Below are positions 52,483-60,922 of a stretch of DNA of 64,000 bases, piece by piece. This stretch comes from DASRDB01 sp035652815. Lineage in GTDB: Bacteria > Chloroflexota > Ktedonobacteria > Ktedonobacterales > Ktedonobacteraceae. The position numbers and the translations under genes were made by a program. The notes beneath the pieces are model-generated. The model searched no databases, had not been told where the DNA came from, and saw only the letters and a program-made list of their open reading frames with translations. Every line of letters begins with the position of its first letter. Within the stretch, counting starts at the first letter, position 1. Where the stretch lies: the NCBI GenBank assembly GCA_035652815.1, contig DASRDB010000022.1, positions 310,001 through 374,000 of the forward strand, given 5' to 3'.

Positions 52483-52660
52483 AAACTACCTCTTCTACGC
52501 ACCAACGAACAACGGGGCCGTTCCAGGTGGTTTCACATGTAGAATTGCATTTCGGCATGAGCGTCTTGCGTGCCCATTGTAGCATGAGCGGGCGAAAAAA
52601 ACTACTCTCTGGCCGGAAAATAGGCCTTTATCCTCTTGTTTGCCAGCACTACGCGGAAGA

Positions 52661-52957
52661 TTACCAGCGGATATGAAAGCCTCGAAAGTGTTCCGAGGGT
52701 TCTCGCCACTGTGCCTGCACCTCATCGACAGAAGCGCCCGAAGGTCCTTGCCTGAGCATGACCTCCAGCCGCTCAAGCGCATCTTTTGGCCCCTGAGCCA
52801 GCACCTCGACGCTGCCGTCGCTTCTATTGCGTACATAGCCATGCAGGCGAAGCTGGTTAGCTCGCTGGATGACAAAGTAGCGGAAGCCTACTCCCTGTAC
52901 AACGCCACGAATGTAGGCATGCAGTTCCTGGATAGCATTTTTTTCGTTTTCTGTCAT
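52661..52957 (-). CDS. Acylphosphatase
   Basis: Small enzyme hydrolysing acyl phosphates such as carbamoyl or acetyl phosphate. The 98 residues hold the phosphate loop GVVQGVGFRYFV with catalytic Arg26 and the strand GYVRNRSDGSVEV with catalytic Asn44. ATG at 52957 matches the usual family length; a start at 52993 would add an atypical tail. No strong ribosome site is seen. It is a single gene between gatC and the thiamine operon. Confidence 0.93.
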   Translation of the reverse strand: MTENEKNAIQELHAYIRGVVQGVGFRYFVIQRANQLRLHGYVRNRSDGSVEVLAQGPKDALERLEVMLRQGPSGASVDEVQAQWREPSEHFRGFHIRW

Positions 52958-53026
52958 GTAGTAATGATAGCATAGCTTGTTTTTGGTAGCCAATAGCTCT
53001 AGCCAGAATGGAAATTGCAGTGATTC

Positions 53027-53073
53027 TCCCGGTCAAGACGCGCTCATTTGCAGTGACGGCATCTTGACCGGGA
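53027..53073. repeat. 12-bp inverted repeat downstream of thiE
   Basis: TCCCGGTCAAGA (53027-53038) and its exact complement (53062-53073) flank a 23-nt loop, 22 nt past the thiE stop. The U-run (ACTTTTTG) is on the plus strand rather than on the thiE side, so it is not a classic thiE terminator. It could still slow or end that transcript. Confidence 0.5.
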
Positions 53074-53094
53074 AACTTTTTGAGTGAGGTGCTA

Positions 53095-53781
53095 TCAGGC
53101 TTTCAACCCACCCTCAATAGCGCTTCGCATGTGGTGTGTGGCAGCCGTGATGTCATCGGCTGCGACGATGGCCGTGATGACGGCTACCCCAATTGCGCCT
53201 GCTTGTATGACAGCTGTCGCGTTCTCAGTAGTGATGCCGCCAATGGCGACGAGTGGGAGCGTGTAGCGCCGGGCCAGAATGGTCAGTAACTCTGTACCAG
53301 TAGCTGGCCCAGCATCTAACTTTCCACGCGATGGGAAAATGGGACCAACCCCCAGGTAATCTGCGCCACCAGCAGCAGCCTCCTCTGCCTCTTTTAGTGT
53401 TGCTGCCGACACTCCCAGGATGCGCTCTTTTCCTAGCAATCGTCTCGCGAGCGCTACTGGCATGTCATCCTGACCAACATGAGCGCCGTCAGCCTCTACC
53501 GCCAGCGCGACATCCAGGCGATCATTCACAATAAACAAGGCCCCTCGTTCTCTCGTCAGTGCGCGTAAAGCCAGTCCTTCCTCGATGAGGGTACGTGTGC
53601 TGGCTTCCTTGTCCCGTAACTGGATGACGGTAGCGCCCCCATCAAGCGCTGCCGCTGCCACAGTGAGCATATCTCGTCCACGTGCCCAGTACCGGTCTGT
53701 TAATACATGCAATGCCAGTTTTGACGCAAGATCATTGAACCGGAATGCATCGCTTTGATGCTGCCTGGATTCAAGCGACAT
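53095..53781 (-). CDS. thiE: Thiamine-phosphate synthase
   Basis: Joins HMP-pyrophosphate and HET-phosphate to thiamine phosphate. The 228 residues form a TIM barrel with VIQLRDKEASTRTL, FIVNDRLDVALAVEADGAHVGQDD, DYLGVGPIFPSRGK and AIGGITTENA, which hold the diphosphate, metal and thiazole sites. It is the last gene of the thiamine operon, overlapping thiM by 11 nt. Expression should follow the TPP riboswitch at 56277-56368. Confidence 0.97.
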   Translation of the reverse strand: MSLESRQHQSDAFRFNDLASKLALHVLTDRYWARGRDMLTVAAAALDGGATVIQLRDKEASTRTLIEEGLALRALTRERGALFIVNDRLDVALAVEADGAHVGQDDMPVALARRLLGKERILGVSAATLKEAEEAAAGGADYLGVGPIFPSRGKLDAGPATGTELLTILARRYTLPLVAIGGITTENATAVIQAGAIGVAVITAIVAADDITAATHHMRSAIEGGLKA

Positions 53782-54598
53782 GAAGGTGACTCACTTTCTG
53801 CCCTTGAGCAAGCGTCTCTTCATTTAACGCTGCCACTGCGTCAAGTAAATGAGAGCGGAACGTGCCTGGCCCGCCTGCCTTTGTTGCGGCTATTTCGCCT
53901 GCTAACCCCATCGTTACCAGACCTGCTGTAGCTGCAAGCCACGCGTCCGGCTCGACTGCCGTACATGCTGCTACCAGCGTTGTTGCCATACATCCGCTTC
54001 CTGTGATGGTTGCGAGCAGTGGGTGTCCATTATCTACCCGCGCCAGGCGTTTGCCATCGGTAATGATGTCGCGCGCTCCGGTCACGACTGCCACACAGGC
54101 GAACTCGCGTGCCGCTCGTACCGCAACCACCTCACGATCCTCTGCGAGGGAAATAAAATCGACTCCCCTGGTCTCCGCCGTTACGCCAACCAGCGTGCCG
54201 ATCTCTGATGCATTTCCACGCAGCACAGAGATGCGTAGTTCACGTAGTAAGCGCAGAGCGCTTTGCGTGCGAAGGCTGGTTGCGCCTGCGCCTACTGGGT
54301 CAAGCACAATTGGTATATTGAGTTCATTGGCTCGCTTTCCAGCGCGCAGCATGGCCTCAATCTGCTGCGGAGTCAGCGTGCCAATGTTGAGGAGCAGCAC
54401 TTGCGCCAGCCTGACCATCTCTTCTACTTCTTCAAGCGCGTGAGCCATTACCGGCGAGGCTCCGATGGCCAGCGTGATATTCGCCGTATCGTTCATGACA
54501 ACCAGGTTGGTGATGTGATGAACCAGGGGGCGTTGCTCGCGGACGCGGCTCAGTAGGGGTGCAAGGGATGGCAGGCTTTTTTCGCTGTTATTCATCAT
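53771..54598 (-). CDS. thiM: Hydroxyethylthiazole kinase
   Basis: Phosphorylates the salvaged thiazole alcohol to HET-phosphate. The 275 residues have the family segments PLVHHITNLVVMNDTANI, GASPVMAHALEEVEEMV, VLDPVGAGATSLR, and the C-terminal ATITGSGCMATTLVAAC with the catalytic Cys in GSGC. GGGAGAG precedes the ATG. It lies between thiD (48-nt gap) and thiE (11-nt overlap) in a salvage-type thiamine operon. Confidence 0.97.
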   Translation of the reverse strand: MMNNSEKSLPSLAPLLSRVREQRPLVHHITNLVVMNDTANITLAIGASPVMAHALEEVEEMVRLAQVLLLNIGTLTPQQIEAMLRAGKRANELNIPIVLDPVGAGATSLRTQSALRLLRELRISVLRGNASEIGTLVGVTAETRGVDFISLAEDREVVAVRAAREFACVAVVTGARDIITDGKRLARVDNGHPLLATITGSGCMATTLVAACTAVEPDAWLAATAGLVTMGLAGEIAATKAGGPGTFRSHLLDAVAALNEETLAQGQKVSHLHVA

Positions 54599-54646
54599 TT
54601 TTGATTTCTCTCCCTCGATATGACTTGATTGATGGAAAAGACGACC

Positions 54647-55471
54647 TTATGATTGCCATTGCCAGAAATGGCTTACAGGCCCATGCCCATTGCCTATGCC
54701 GGGAGCATGGCGGATGGCTTCAGTGATATAGCGCTTGGCCTCGGCGATAGCAGTATTGACGGCTAACCCACGCGCCATGAACGCTGCTATGGCTGCCGAG
54801 AAAGTGCAACCTGTACCATGTGTATGTGGCGTCTGGATAAAGTCGGCACGCAGTTCGGTAAAGTGTTCACCATCAAAATACACATCGACAGGATCGGCCA
54901 CACGATGACCTCCCTTCACCACAACATGACGAGGACCCAGGCCGTGAATAGCCTGCGCTGCAGCGCGCATCTCGCTGATCGTCTCAATGCGCTGCCCGGT
55001 CAGCACCTCAGCCTCGTAGAGATTGGGTGTCACCACCTCGGCCAGTGGCAGGAGGGTGGAGGTAAGCGTAGCCACTGCTGAAGGCTGAAGCAAGTGATCT
55101 CCACTTTTGGCTACCATCACTGGATCAACAACCAGGCGTAAATGCCAGCGAGCGGCACATTTTGCCACGGTTTCGATGATTGCCGGGCTGGAAAGCATAC
55201 CGGTTTTAGCAGCATCAGCGCCAATGTCTTCAAGCACGACCTCGATTTGTGCCTCAATCAACTCAGGAGGAAGATTCAGAGCAGCACGTACCTCTCTGGT
55301 ATTCTGTGCAGTAATGGCGGTGATGGCTGAGAGACCATAGACTCCTAAGGCGGCGAAGGTTTTCAAGTCGGCCTGAATTCCCGCGCCCGCTCCTGAGTCC
55401 GAGCCAGCAATCGTTAATGCGCGTGGTAAGCCTTGTCTGGTTGCTCCCGTATTGCTCCTGATAAACCTCAT
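54647..55471 (-). CDS. thiD: Hydroxymethylpyrimidine/phosphomethylpyrimidine kinase
   Basis: Phosphorylates HMP and HMP-phosphate. The 274 residues include the ribokinase-type ALTIAGSDSGAGAGIQADLKTF, LVVDPVMVAKSGDHLL and the anion hole THGTGCTFSAAIAAF with its catalytic Cys. ATG at 55471 has AGAGGAG 8 nt upstream and overlaps the tenA stop by 4 nt (ATGA). A longer start at 55516 would add an atypical tail. Confidence 0.96.
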   Translation of the reverse strand: MRFIRSNTGATRQGLPRALTIAGSDSGAGAGIQADLKTFAALGVYGLSAITAITAQNTREVRAALNLPPELIEAQIEVVLEDIGADAAKTGMLSSPAIIETVAKCAARWHLRLVVDPVMVAKSGDHLLQPSAVATLTSTLLPLAEVVTPNLYEAEVLTGQRIETISEMRAAAQAIHGLGPRHVVVKGGHRVADPVDVYFDGEHFTELRADFIQTPHTHGTGCTFSAAIAAFMARGLAVNTAIAEAKRYITEAIRHAPGIGNGHGPVSHFWQWQS

Positions 55472-56184
55472 GATGGCCACTCCTCTAATTTCCAGGCCAT
55501 GTCCCAGAAAAGCCACTCGTAGCGTGTGCTAAGCAGGAAAATGTTGTGCAGTCGCGTTTCTTGCTCTGTGCTGAGGCTGGCAGCGTGTGCATCCAGCCGC
55601 TCGCGTATCCATATGCCTACAGCATCGAAATCTGGCGAGGTATAGGTTGCCAGCCAGTCTGCATAGGGGTGGTCTGATGAAGGATGGCCATTACGGACCA
55701 GATGATGCCCGATTTCGGCATATATCCAGGCGCAGGGAAGGATAGCGGTGAGGATTTCGGGCAAGGTTCCGGTCGCGGCAATAGAGAGCAGGTGACGGGT
55801 GTAAGCATAATTGGTAGGAGCCATGAGCGTTGCGGTCATCTCTTCTGGCGTAAGTCCAAAACGCTCTGCATAACGGCGATGGAGTTCAGCTTCGACCAGG
55901 AGGGTATTCAAGATATATTGGCCAAGCTGTTCCATTTCATCATGATTGGTGGTTTTAGTGACAGCATAGGCGAAGGTTTTGGTCAGCTCGTCGAGGAAAA
56001 GTGCATCCTGGCGAATATAGAACTCGAAGTTGGCTTGCGGCAGACTGCCATTGCCCAGCCCAACGACAAAAGGATGCGCTAGTTGCTTCTGCCAGAGTGG
56101 TAATACTTGCTCGCGCAAGTGGTCGCTAAGTTTCTTCCCCGCCTTCTCTGGTCCGGCCTGAGTAGTAGTAGTAGTAGGTGACAT
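55468..56184 (-). CDS. tenA: TenA family aminopyrimidine aminohydrolase (thiaminase II)
   Basis: Salvages thiamine breakdown products by deaminating aminopyrimidine to HMP. The 238 residues form an all-helical TenA bundle with HPFVVGLGNGSLPQANFEFY, IRQDALFL and EAELHRRYAERFGL; the catalytic Cys position falls in ILPCAWIYAEIG. ATG at 56184 has AGGAG 7 nt upstream; a start at 56325 would run into the riboswitch. It is the first gene of the operon, directly below the TPP riboswitch. Confidence 0.94.
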   Translation of the reverse strand: MSPTTTTTQAGPEKAGKKLSDHLREQVLPLWQKQLAHPFVVGLGNGSLPQANFEFYIRQDALFLDELTKTFAYAVTKTTNHDEMEQLGQYILNTLLVEAELHRRYAERFGLTPEEMTATLMAPTNYAYTRHLLSIAATGTLPEILTAILPCAWIYAEIGHHLVRNGHPSSDHPYADWLATYTSPDFDAVGIWIRERLDAHAASLSTEQETRLHNIFLLSTRYEWLFWDMAWKLEEWPS

Positions 56185-56276
56185 AGGCGTTCTCCTGGGT
56201 GCGAGAGCAGGGGAGTTCGGGTGCAGGAGCGAGTTAACAGACAGGAAAGACAGGATGAACCTTGTTGCAGTTATCG

Positions 56277-56368
56277 ACGCTTTCCCTTCGCTGGCATTAT
56301 CCAGATCAGGTCGAGGGTCCGCCACACACTCCGGTGGTGCTCTCAGCCCGGCTGCACCGAGCTCCCCT
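56277..56368 (-). promoter_or_regulatory. TPP riboswitch (THI element)
   Basis: On the minus strand the conserved boxes appear in order: GGGGAGCTCGG, CTGAGA, ACCTGATCTGGATAATGCC and AGCGAAGGGAA. Both helices and the pyrimidine- and diphosphate-sensing loops are present. About 90 nt of leader remain before tenA, including CTCC stretches that could pair with the AGGAG ribosome site, suggesting translational control; no terminator with a U-run is evident. TPP should shut down tenA-thiD-thiM-thiE. Confidence 0.93.
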
Positions 56369-56471
56369 AGCAGACGATATGTTGTTGTATAGGAATATTG
56401 TAAACTACAAGGCTAATCCAATGCAAGCGATAAAAGGGAAAAACATGGAATCGGGCAAGTGAATCTCCTTC

Positions 56472-58847
56472 TCATGTTGGCATGGTGGATTGTGGTCGCT
56501 CGTCCCTTGAAAGTGGTTCGCGTCCAGGTGGCTGTGTGGGACGCGGCCCGGCCTGAATAGGCGGAATAGGTCGGCTCACGGGTTTATTCGCACTCAGATT
56601 GACCTCTTCACCGTGATGGTAGATGCATAGAGATGAGCCATCGAGCAGGCGGTATGTAGCTTCTTCCGGCGTTACCTCAACACGCAGGCGGCGGTCTTGA
56701 AAGCGCAGGTGGAAAGCAAGCCGTTTCATTCTCTCAACCAGCCGGGGCATGAAGTAGAGCGAGCCGTGTTGCACGCGCATGCCGCCGAAACCTGCGACCA
56801 GCGCAATCCAGGCTCCGGCCAGCGAAGCCATGTGAACGCCATCTTTTACATTATGCTCCAGGTCGTGGATATCCATGAACGCTGATTCCGCCAGGTAATC
56901 ATAGGCCAGATCCAACTGTCCTACCTCGGCGGCAATGACAGCCTGGGTGTTGGCCGAAAGCGAGGAATCGCGCACTGTCAGCGCCTCATAATACGCGAAG
57001 TTGCGCGCTTTTTGCTCGGCGGTGAAAGCATCTCCGCGCAAATACATAGCGAGAACGAGATCGGCCTGCTTGATTACCTGCTTGCGATAGAGGTCGAAGT
57101 AGGGGAAGTGCAGCAGCAGCGGATACTGGTCAGGTTTGGTGTTAGCAAAATCCCATACCTCGTGTTCGGTAAAACACTCCGCTTGAGGAATCAGGTTGCG
57201 GCGCTCATCGTAGGGAATGTACATCTTCTCGGCGGCCTCGCGCCAGCTCTCGGCCTCATCCGCTTCAACGCCCAGCGCTTTTGCCTTCTCTGGAAAGCGT
57301 TTCACGCCCTCGGCTGCCCAGAGCAGGTTACGCTGCGCCATGAGGTTTGTGTAGACGTTGTTGTCAGCAATGGCGCTGTATTCGTCAGGCCCCGTTACGC
57401 CGTCAATGCGGAACAAATTCGTATCCTGGTTGAGGTAGCCCAGCGATCGCCAGAGCCGGGCCGTCTCGACGAGTATTTCCAGGCCGATCTCCTCTTCAAA
57501 TGCCGTGTCGCCAGTGACCTCTACGTAATGAATAACCGCGTAGGCGATGTCAGCGTTGATATGGAAAGCAGCAGTACCGGCGGGCCAGTATCCCGAACAC
57601 TCGGTGCCTCTGATGGTGCGCCAGGGGAAGGCAGCGCCGCGCAGCCCCAATTGACGCGCATGTTCCCGCGCCAGGTCTAAGATGGAATACCGCCAGCGTA
57701 GCGCATCGGCGGTGGCGTGAGGCATGGTCATGGTCAGTACGGGCAGGACAAAGGTTTCCGTATCCCAGAAGGCATGTCCATCGTAGCCCGGGCCGGTCAG
57801 TCCCTTCGCCGGAATGGGCCGCCGTTCTGCGCGCGCGCCCGCCTGAAGTACCTGGAAGAGGGCGAAGCGCACCGCCTGTTGAATCTCGGGGTCGCCCTCA
57901 AACTCGACGTTTGCATTGGCCCAGAATTCGTCCAGGTAGCTTCGCTGCTCGTCGAGCAGGCCATCCCAGCCGGTTAAGCGAGCGCCTGAGAGCGCAGCCA
58001 TGACCTGGTCGTGGATGGCAGGCCGCGAGCGCAGGCTTGACCAGCCATATGAAATGAACTTGACGATGCGAAGTTTCTCGCCTGGACGAAGTCGTCCTGT
58101 GATTGTGATGCGGGCGATATCAGGAATACTTTCTGCCGCGATGTTCATGCCGTCAGGCCCCTCAATGTGGTGATCCATTGCGGCCCCCATCAACAGTTTG
58201 CTGACACGGGTGTGATGTACCAACAGCCCTATGGTCCCTTGCGCTTGATGTTCATCACTTTCGAGGGGCGACTCCAACGCGGCTCCTACGCGCGGGTCTT
58301 TACTCTGTGACGGAAGCGCCTCGTTGGCAACCAGCTCGGATTGTAGAACCACACGTACCGGAGCATCAACCGGCTCAACCTCGTAGTTGATTGCCACAAT
58401 GGCTCGCTGCGTGAAAGAGACCATGCGGGTAGACGAGACTTTGATGGAGCGACCCGAAGGAGAAGTCCAGTGAACCTTACGCCGCAGCACTCCGTTACGC
58501 AAGTCTAGTTCCCGTTCGTGGCTCTGTATATCGCCATATCGAATATCAAAAGGTTCATCATCGACGAGGAGACGGATTAATTTCCCGTCGGTAACGTTGA
58601 TGACCGTCTGCCCGGACTCGGGATAGGCATAGCCCCCCTCAGCGTAGGGCAAAGGGCGCAGCTCATAAAAAGAGTTCAGATAGGTGCCGGGAAGACCATG
58701 CGGTTCCCCCTCATCGAGGTTGCCACGTATTCCAATGTGACCATTGGAAAGCGCGAAAATGGACTCACTTTGCGCCAGTGTGTCCATGCGGAGTTCCGTT
58801 TCTCGGACACTCCATTCTTCGACCGGAAAGGCGTCATGTTCGATCAT
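56472..58847 (-). CDS. Glycoside hydrolase family 65 (disaccharide phosphorylase)
   Basis: Phosphorolytic enzyme of the maltose/trehalose/kojibiose phosphorylase family, 791 residues. An N-terminal beta-sandwich (about 1-270, ALSNGHIGIRGNLDEGEPHG) precedes the (alpha/alpha)6 barrel with GHAFWDTETFVLPVL and DGVTGPDEYSAIADNNVYTN, whose Glu is the general acid. A beta C-terminal domain and a Pro-rich tail follow. The disaccharide cannot be fixed from sequence. No beta-phosphoglucomutase gene is next to it. GAGGGA precedes the ATG. Confidence 0.9.
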   Translation of the reverse strand: MIEHDAFPVEEWSVRETELRMDTLAQSESIFALSNGHIGIRGNLDEGEPHGLPGTYLNSFYELRPLPYAEGGYAYPESGQTVINVTDGKLIRLLVDDEPFDIRYGDIQSHERELDLRNGVLRRKVHWTSPSGRSIKVSSTRMVSFTQRAIVAINYEVEPVDAPVRVVLQSELVANEALPSQSKDPRVGAALESPLESDEHQAQGTIGLLVHHTRVSKLLMGAAMDHHIEGPDGMNIAAESIPDIARITITGRLRPGEKLRIVKFISYGWSSLRSRPAIHDQVMAALSGARLTGWDGLLDEQRSYLDEFWANANVEFEGDPEIQQAVRFALFQVLQAGARAERRPIPAKGLTGPGYDGHAFWDTETFVLPVLTMTMPHATADALRWRYSILDLAREHARQLGLRGAAFPWRTIRGTECSGYWPAGTAAFHINADIAYAVIHYVEVTGDTAFEEEIGLEILVETARLWRSLGYLNQDTNLFRIDGVTGPDEYSAIADNNVYTNLMAQRNLLWAAEGVKRFPEKAKALGVEADEAESWREAAEKMYIPYDERRNLIPQAECFTEHEVWDFANTKPDQYPLLLHFPYFDLYRKQVIKQADLVLAMYLRGDAFTAEQKARNFAYYEALTVRDSSLSANTQAVIAAEVGQLDLAYDYLAESAFMDIHDLEHNVKDGVHMASLAGAWIALVAGFGGMRVQHGSLYFMPRLVERMKRLAFHLRFQDRRLRVEVTPEEATYRLLDGSSLCIYHHGEEVNLSANKPVSRPIPPIQAGPRPTQPPGREPLSRDERPQSTMPT

Positions 58848-58878
58848 ACTATTCCCTCACGTCGATTTAGCAACACTC

Positions 58879-59238
58879 CTACGATGAGAGGTGTTTCTTA
58901 ACAATAGCAAACAGCTCCTCTTGAGAAAAGGGCTTGGCGAAAAAATCATCCGCTTCCGATTCCTTCAATGCCTCTTCCCTGCTGGCATGAGCCGAAAAGA
59001 GAATAACAGGAATATCTCTGGTGCGCGTATTATTTTTCAGCTTTTTGCATAGTATACGCCCATCTGTTTCTTTAAGGAAGATGTCAAGCAGGATCAGGTC
59101 GGGGTGTGCCAGTTGAATGTGTTGATACACCATGCCACTGGTGCTGTTTTGAACCCGAAACCCCTCTTCCGTGAGCATTTCGTGGAGCAGGTACAAGATA
59201 TCCGGCTCGTCATCAACGATGAGAATACTTTTTGCCAT
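58879..59238 (-). CDS. Single-domain response regulator
   Basis: A 119-residue receiver domain only, with no output domain. Asp52 in LILLDIFLK is the phosphoacceptor; acidic residues Asp9, Asp10 and Glu11 (VDDEPD), the Ser in VILFSAH and the Lys in FFAKPF complete the active site. GAGGAG lies about 10 nt before the ATG. It is 31 nt upstream of the GH65 gene on the same strand. It may be partnered by one of the two orphan kinases, though they lie far away. Confidence 0.92.
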   Translation of the reverse strand: MAKSILIVDDEPDILYLLHEMLTEEGFRVQNSTSGMVYQHIQLAHPDLILLDIFLKETDGRILCKKLKNNTRTRDIPVILFSAHASREEALKESEADDFFAKPFSQEELFAIVKKHLSS

Positions 59239-59498
59239 CCTACGGTCTCCTCTCTGGTTCTCCTCTTTATGGAATCACGAACGAGGGCGCGCAAGCGAGG
59301 ACAAGCTGAGCAAGGTTGCACCAGAAGTACCAGCAATTCTACCGAATTTTCCACTTTTCCGGTAGAAACACGTATTCGTTCCGAAAACGGCAACCGTAAT
59401 ATATCAAGATATGGATTTCCATCATTGAACGGGTGCAGGGGAGGTGTAGGGAAATATCCCCTTTGGATAAGGCTAGAACGAGTAATCAACGACGTATT

Positions 59499-60893
59499 AT
59501 GGCAGTAAGACAGTGGATTCAGAAAAGTCTGGAAGTTTCTTCAAAGAAAAATACGATAGGAGTGCTGGATGGCGTTCGTGGCGTTGCGTGCTTAATTGTC
59601 ATCTGGTTCCATATTTACCGCATCCCGCGTGATCTGCATATCTGGAATCCCTCGTCATCAACCTATCCTCTGCTGGATTCTTTCCTGTTCTTTGGCAGAT
59701 ATGGCGTTACGCTCTTTTTCGTCCTCTCCGGTTTTTTGCTGTTTCTACCATATGCGAGGTCGCTGCTGTTTGAACAGGCCTGGCCCTCGCTGCGCCAATT
59801 CTACTTGCGGCGCGTCTTCCGTATTCTCCCGGCCTATTATCTTACGCTGATTCTCATCGTGCTGTTGTTTCAGCGCCAGTACCTGCAACCGCAGCACTGG
59901 CAAGAACTGGGCCTATTTTTTGCCATGTTCATGGATTCTTCTCCCGCCACTTTCAAACAACTCAACGCGCCGTTCTGGACGCTGGCAATTGAATGGCAGT
60001 TTTATATGCTCTTGCCCTGGCTGGCGCTGGGGATGCGCCAGCTTGTCTGGCGCGTATCACAAAAATTTCGCCTATCAGCAGCAGTTACCTGCCTGCTAGG
60101 AGTCATTGCCTGGGGCCTCTTCACGCGCTATTATGGTACATATTTTCAGCAGCATCCGGCAGAAACTATCCTGGTTCCCCGGACAGTGCTGGATGTCGTC
60201 CTGTTCTTCACCTATGGAGCCAGCGGCAAATATCTTGAGGATTTTGCTGTGGGGATGCTGCTTTCCCTCTGTTTTGTCTACGCGCAGCATCCATCGGTCG
60301 CGCCCAGCATAGCGAAGGCCCTACACAAACTGAGTCCCTGGTTATGGGGCATTGGCCTGCTCTGCGCATGCGCTATGGTCTTGTGGTGCTACAACCAGAA
60401 GTTTGTGAACACCTGGCAAATATTCAGCGCTCCCGTGTTCTACCAGTATTTTTACCTGCTCAGCGAACTCTGCCTGTCGCTCTCGTTTGGGTTGTGCCTG
60501 CTCGCGCTCCTCTTTGGCTCGCCCTGGCTGAAGAGGCCATTCGAGGCTGCCCCCTTGCAGTGGACGGGCGCGATTTCCTATAGCCTTTACATGTGGCACC
60601 TTCCGTTTATCTTTGTGTTTATCGGCTCGCTACAGTTTTTGCTGCATGGCTGGTTGCCAGAGCAATCGTATGTCGTTTACTGGTTGTGGATTCTGGCGGT
60701 CGTTATGCCATTCTGCTTTTTGTTCTTTCTCCTGGTAGAGAAGCCCGGAATGAGGCTTGGCGAGCGCTTCACATGCTTGAGGAACAAAAATGCTGACCAG
60801 ATCGTTCCATCTCCCCAGCCTGAAAGTACAGTGAGAGTGAACAAGGGAGCGGTTCGTGATCGTTCAACAGCTCCCTTGCACCCTGTTTACTGA
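59499..60893 (+). CDS. Membrane acyltransferase (acyltransferase 3, OafA-like)
   Basis: Polytopic O-acyltransferase of 464 residues with about ten helices, acylating extracytoplasmic sugars or peptidoglycan. Diagnostic motifs are VLDGVRGVACLIVIWFH near the N-terminus and GRYGVTLFFVLSGFLLF. FWTLAIEWQFYMLLP is the expected RSxxxEhxFY-like segment. The final residues are a hydrophilic tail encoded by a short inverted repeat (60842-60878). ATG at 59499 gives a normal N-terminus; no strong ribosome site is visible. Confidence 0.88.
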   Translation: MAVRQWIQKSLEVSSKKNTIGVLDGVRGVACLIVIWFHIYRIPRDLHIWNPSSSTYPLLDSFLFFGRYGVTLFFVLSGFLLFLPYARSLLFEQAWPSLRQFYLRRVFRILPAYYLTLILIVLLFQRQYLQPQHWQELGLFFAMFMDSSPATFKQLNAPFWTLAIEWQFYMLLPWLALGMRQLVWRVSQKFRLSAAVTCLLGVIAWGLFTRYYGTYFQQHPAETILVPRTVLDVVLFFTYGASGKYLEDFAVGMLLSLCFVYAQHPSVAPSIAKALHKLSPWLWGIGLLCACAMVLWCYNQKFVNTWQIFSAPVFYQYFYLLSELCLSLSFGLCLLALLFGSPWLKRPFEAAPLQWTGAISYSLYMWHLPFIFVFIGSLQFLLHGWLPEQSYVVYWLWILAVVMPFCFLFFLLVEKPGMRLGERFTCLRNKNADQIVPSPQPESTVRVNKGAVRDRSTAPLHPVY

Positions 60894-60922
60894 ATAATCA
60901 GAGCAGATTTGGCTCTACCAGA

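Noticed and set aside
57012..57680. 222-codon plus-strand open frame inside the GH65 gene
   Set aside because: Antisense shadow of a conserved enzyme; no ribosome site and no family.
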